Assembly (NCBI GenBank): GCA_037957365.1
Contig: JARHVA010002004.1
Coordinates: 2,620,001 to 2,684,000 of the forward strand
Length of the DNA: 64,000 nucleotides
Reading direction: 5' to 3'
Source of the DNA: Torreya grandis
Taxonomy: Eukaryota; Streptophyta; Pinopsida; Cupressales; Taxaceae
The position numbers and the translations under genes are program-made. Of the stretch, positions 59,989 through 64,000 are shown one piece after another; position 1 is the stretch's first letter; each line of letters opens with the position of its first letter. A model generated the notes under the pieces. That model did no database searches and was not told the DNA's origin. It saw only the letters and a list, made by a program, of their open reading frames with translations.

Positions 59989-61311
59989 TATAGACACTAT
60001 AAAACCATGAATTATGGTTTTATATATCACATTAACCCTTAAACCATAGTGACACCACCTAGGGACCACTTCCCGACCATTACCCTACAAACCTAAGTCA
60101 AAATGACTAACTTTGACTATTTTAACCTTATCCTATTGATCATCAAGGATTGACTACTAACCATCGATGATTAGCTCAGACACTAATGGCCAACCTTTAA
60201 CCGCCTTAAGGGCTAACTCCATCTCAACTCCATCTTGATTTTTTATTCTTAGCCACTCACATAATTATGCATGTTAAGACTAAAATTAGACACCGTGTTA
60301 AACCTCTTGTTGAACCTATTATTTCACCTCTCCTTTAAGAGGTGATGAAGATGAGGATTAGTAATTATAAGAGCTTATTATATCAAAACTTATTTTTTAG
60401 TTATCTTTTTGATGAATCTAAGAAATATTCTAATGAGCATGATAGAGAACACAAACACTACAGTTCATCAATCAAAGCCAAAACACTGACACTCTACTAG
60501 AATTTCTTTAAGATCCACAATGAGGTTTTAGCCACACACCTCAACATTTTTTAAATAAAAAACAAAAAAGATAAGTTTTTGTTTTAATTAATTAGTTTTT
60601 TTGTTTCTCTCCCAACCAAACCTCTAAACTAAACATCCCTAAATATTCCTCTCTATCTCCTAACTAGACCTACCCTTACCTAAGCCAAATATGATAGTAA
60701 CTACCAATGATTGTTTAAATTCTAATGGTTTGGCCTTGACGACTGATGTTCACTCAACTATCAACAAACACCCAACCACTAATGGTCAATATGGGATAAT
60801 TCCAACATCAAGCTTATTCTACTTATCAAACCCTAACCAAATTCTAGTTTTTGACATTTTACCTAATCACAAAACATTACCCTATTTTTTTGAACCATAT
60901 CTAATTTATTTAGCATTAATATCTAATCACTTTGTTTCTATAATTATTCAAATTCATCTATCTTCTTATCAAGCACTTATTTTATTTCATTTTAGTATCT
61001 TTTGTGATATATGAAAGCAATTTATCTTTCAATTTCAAAACTTAATTGTTAAAAAGTGTGGATTGAAAACCTCCAAGGAAGTTTGTGCTTCTTGGATATA
61101 ACTTGCTAGGCAATCCACTCTACTATCTAATTAACCAACCATTTATTCAGTGCTTTCTTATCTACTGGTCATTCCTCTCAAGCCAAAGAGGAGTATCTAC
61201 AACCATCTAGATCATGGAGCACAAAACCAAATCTAGGTTCTACTAACCTCACCCTTCTTTTAAGTTTTACAAATTTATTCTTAATAAATAAATAAAAAAT
61301 TATGTGAAACA
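59989..61311 (+). repeat. 3' LTR of element 3
   Basis: It is 1323 bp, starting TATAGACACTATAAAACC (first TG mutated to TA) and ending ATGTGAAACA, followed by the CTTTA target duplication. It aligns throughout with the 5' LTR, including the ACCA.TGATGGT motif clusters near 60115-60200 and 60700-60800. Confidence 0.92.
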
Positions 61312-61316
61312 CTTTA

Positions 61317-61435
61317 AGTAGAATTTATTTTTTAGAATGTTCTCTAGGGAGGATATTCATATTGCTAGCTTTATACTAACACATTATTTATCACATTTTA
61401 GTGTAGGGATTTCAATCAGTTGGTCATTGCTTATT
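61317..61435. repeat. Repeat A copy 2, right end
   Basis: AGTAGAATTTATTTTTTAGA continues exactly where the middle part stopped at 43755. It aligns with 18975-19080 of copy 1 (GGGAGGATATTCA, CACATTTTAGTG, TTGGTCATT). Beyond this point the two flanks differ. Confidence 0.8.
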
Positions 61436-64000
61436 ATTTTCACTTAGATCTTCACCCTTTGAGGATATTCCTCAGCTCTCCTCATCTAAGTGTCATAATA
61501 TAAACATCTCACTTGTTATGGGTAATTAATTTGGTGAGATGAATCTCTATAATGAAGGGCTATCTCCCTAGATGTGCCTTGAAATGCTTTACCTATACTA
61601 ACTAATTATTTATGGGGAAAGGGTTAGATTTTACATGAATGAAACCTATTATATGGGGTGATTCACAAATATTTTTACCATAATCCTATTATACTCCATC
61701 ACTTTTGAGACAAGGCATACAACACTAGTCTAAGAGTCCTAAAATTTACTAACATCAGTATTTCAATATGGAGGTGACATGCATGAATACTATCCAAGGT
61801 AAATGTAAACATAGATAATTTTATAGATGATAATACTTATTTGTATACTTAAGAAAATGTACATAAAATTAACAACACTTCATATGACCTTCTAGGCATG
61901 GAATCACTTGCATTAAACATGGAAGGATTGAGAGAAAGTAAGGATAAGTAAATATATCTAAACCATTCACTATACATCTATTCACACACTTTTACAAGCT
62001 GATATATGAACTCAAACTAGATTAAATTTATTGTCTAAGGAGTTTATAATGTCAAAACTAGTAAGGATTTGTCATACCTGGTGTGGTATTAGATTAAAAA
62101 GGCCAAAATGGTAGCTCTTATAGAACTTGAGAGAGAAAGAGGAGAAGAAAGAGGTAAAAAGGTCATAAGGACACTTTTAAAGATGATAACATTATTTACT
62201 TATGCATTATAAGAGGGTTTGATATGAACCATGCAAGGTCAAGATGCACAAGTGTCTATTCAAGTTATAAAACTCATGAAAAGTGGCATAATACTCCTTA
62301 TTCTAGCTCAAAAAACTACCTTCATGATTTGGAACTATTTAAACATCCTAAAACTAATTAGGGATAGGTATTATTATTGTAATTAAGGGTAAGGGTTTCA
62401 TGCATTTTTCTCCATGTGTTGTTTTTAAGCTTGGTCATCTAAAATCATCTGAGAACGAGCCATCATCATTTGTAGTCCAAAAACCTCCTCCTTCATGTAC
62501 CCTACAAATTTGACATCCAAAAAGGCATAATTTGTCCATTAAATTCCATGGGAGTGAGTTTATGACACTTTTAAATACCCTTCATAGCCTTAGAATCATC
62601 AAGGATACCTTAAAAAGGCTCACACTTGAAGTTTTCACCCTTCTCACCATTGTGTTCACTATGCCAATTTTGACTAGTTGAGATGAGAGATATTTTTTGA
62701 ATACTTATAAGTTTTTTATATGTATTAAATGTATGTAGGGAGTTAAAATAAATCCATATCTTTCACCCAAACTTTATTGTATCTCTTGAAACCTCTTAGA
62801 ACCTGCAAAACACATAAAATGATCAAAAATACCCTATTTTGACCCTATCTGTACTATTACATATACCTAAAGAGAATGGGAGGAATATTTAGTGAGTCCT
62901 TTATAGGTTAAAATCACTTTAATATTAAAACTATGCCATCTGTATAGCTCTCCAAGATTGTTTTCTCTATTAGGTCTTGATTGAGGGTTTACTAAGGTTT
63001 TAGGTAGTTTCTAGTCTTAATCTTCGTTCATAATATCTAAAATTTGAATTACCAAAAAATGTAACAAAAATTATTTTAAGGTACCCTAATAACCCCTCCA
63101 AATGTCTTATATTCCCATGAAAATCACAAAGGGAGATACAAACACTTAAAGTTGTCCTATTGAGCTCCTTTTTCCAATTTGCATAGGATTAAATTGGTTT
63201 TGAGTCTAAAAATAGATTCCTTCTGATTCATATACAATTTTATATATTTAGTATACATATAATAACCATATAATCATTCTTAAATAGGATAGGAATCATA
63301 TCTCATGCTATAAGTTTCAAAGACCTCTCGTTTGGGCACTAGGCCTCACCACGCTCAATAAGCCTACTACAACTTTTGTATGTTTAGAAATCCAATATTG
63401 GGTTATTAATTATATTAAAGGTTATTAATAATGTCTCAAGAGTTTTTAAAATTCCTACACATCTTGGTAATGTTTAATTAGTCCTTGGTTCATCTCTTTA
63501 CCCCCATTCTTCAAAATTGTCAACCTATGCACAAAGGGAAGTACCCTCTGTCTGAGATAAAATAGAGGTTACTTCCATTATTTTATCATAAAAAATGAAA
63601 GTTTTATGATATCCTAAAAGTTTAAAATGTGATATGTACTAAATATTTGTCCTTTATAAGGTCATTTGGCTCTTCAAATCTTCAAAGACCCAAGACAAAC
63701 CTTTTATGAAGACAGACTATGTAGGGTTTAGAAGGTTGACTATGTCATTCTTGGTTTGAACCCTTTATTTACTTGATTTACATCATGATATTTTCATGAG
63801 TTTTCTATATTTATGATTAATATACTCTAATTATCTCTTGTCACTCCAAACCTCCATGTTCCTTCCCATCTTTGACTTCTCAAAATTATATGTGCAAACC
63901 TTGACTGTGTTTCCTTTTTCAACAGTGACCTATAGGTCATCATGCATGTTAGGGTTTGAAAAATATTTTAAATATATACCATTAAGACTTTAAAATAATT
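61436..64000. other. 2.5 kb without recognisable feature
   Basis: I see no retroelement motif, gene or repeat on either strand. Frames are short and not protein-like. Confidence 0.45.

Larger units (their letters stand above)
43756..61311 (+). mobile_element. Large Ty3/gypsy retrotransposon (element 3) with antisense ORF, degenerate
   Basis: This is a 17.6-kb element with LTRs 43756-45050 and 59989-61311 and a perfect 5-bp target duplication CTTTA (43751-43755, 61312-61316). Repeat A copy 1 shows the empty site near 18970. The sense strand encodes gag, protease, a G-patch-like segment, RT, RNase H, an additional RNase H and integrase (45919-54514). A 5.5-kb region follows before the 3' LTR and contains a decayed antisense gene (about 58260-56800). 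Domain order with the second RNase H after the first is that of the Tat lineage, which includes very large elements and members with extra ORFs. Stops and frameshifts pervade all frames. Confidence 0.92.

Noticed and set aside
24111..61311. Host genes between the elements
   Set aside because: I looked for exon-like frames, splice-bounded motifs and conserved plant protein domains outside the retroelements and found none I could support.

Overview
This window looks like nuclear DNA from a seed plant, most likely one with a large, repeat-dominated genome such as a gymnosperm. The signs are AT-rich sequence, long degenerate Ty3/gypsy LTR retrotransposons, a plant L1-type LINE with a C-terminal RNase H, and no intact long reading frame. 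I found no host gene, tRNA, rRNA or CRISPR array. The species cannot be named from the sequence. Every coding region here is a broken retroelement gene, and many in-frame stops are TAG.

Layout. 1-2.3 kb: remnant of a retroelement (G-patch-like segment, decayed tandem zinc knuckles, purine tract, candidate Ty1/copia-like LTR). 2.7-3.8 kb: minus-strand coding remnant I cannot identify. 6.29-19.07 kb: copy 1 of a ~1.43-kb repeat (repeat A), split by gypsy element 1 (7230-18595; LTRs of ~2.5-2.6 kb; gag, protease, an extra RNase H, RT, RNase H, integrase). 24.11-32.38 kb: element 2, an LTR element with gag and protease but no visible RT or integrase. 35.5 kb: purine tract and candidate LTR with a compound microsatellite. 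36.6-61.4 kb: copy 2 of repeat A, split twice, by a near full-length LINE on the minus strand (37260-43093) and by a 17.6-kb gypsy element (element 3, 43756-61311). 61.4-64 kb: no recognisable feature.

The two copies of repeat A interpret each other. Copy 1 shows the empty site for the LINE and for element 3, and copy 2 shows the empty site for element 1. This fixes insertion boundaries and target-site duplications to a few bases: ATTAG/ATTGG for element 1, CTTTA/CTTTA for element 3, about 16 bp for the LINE. Element 2 has GTATA/GTATC.

The most interesting object is element 3. Downstream of its gag-pol it carries a long decayed reading frame on the opposite strand (about 58.26 to 56.8 kb). 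This frame reads as a plant mobile domain (PMD) protein with a C-terminal coiled coil. Element 3 also has a G-patch-like segment between protease and RT, an additional RNase H between the RT-linked RNase H and integrase, two separated zinc-knuckle-like motifs in gag, and a near-perfect 159-bp tandem duplication over the LTR/primer-binding-site junction. Element 1 has its additional RNase H in a different place, between protease and RT.
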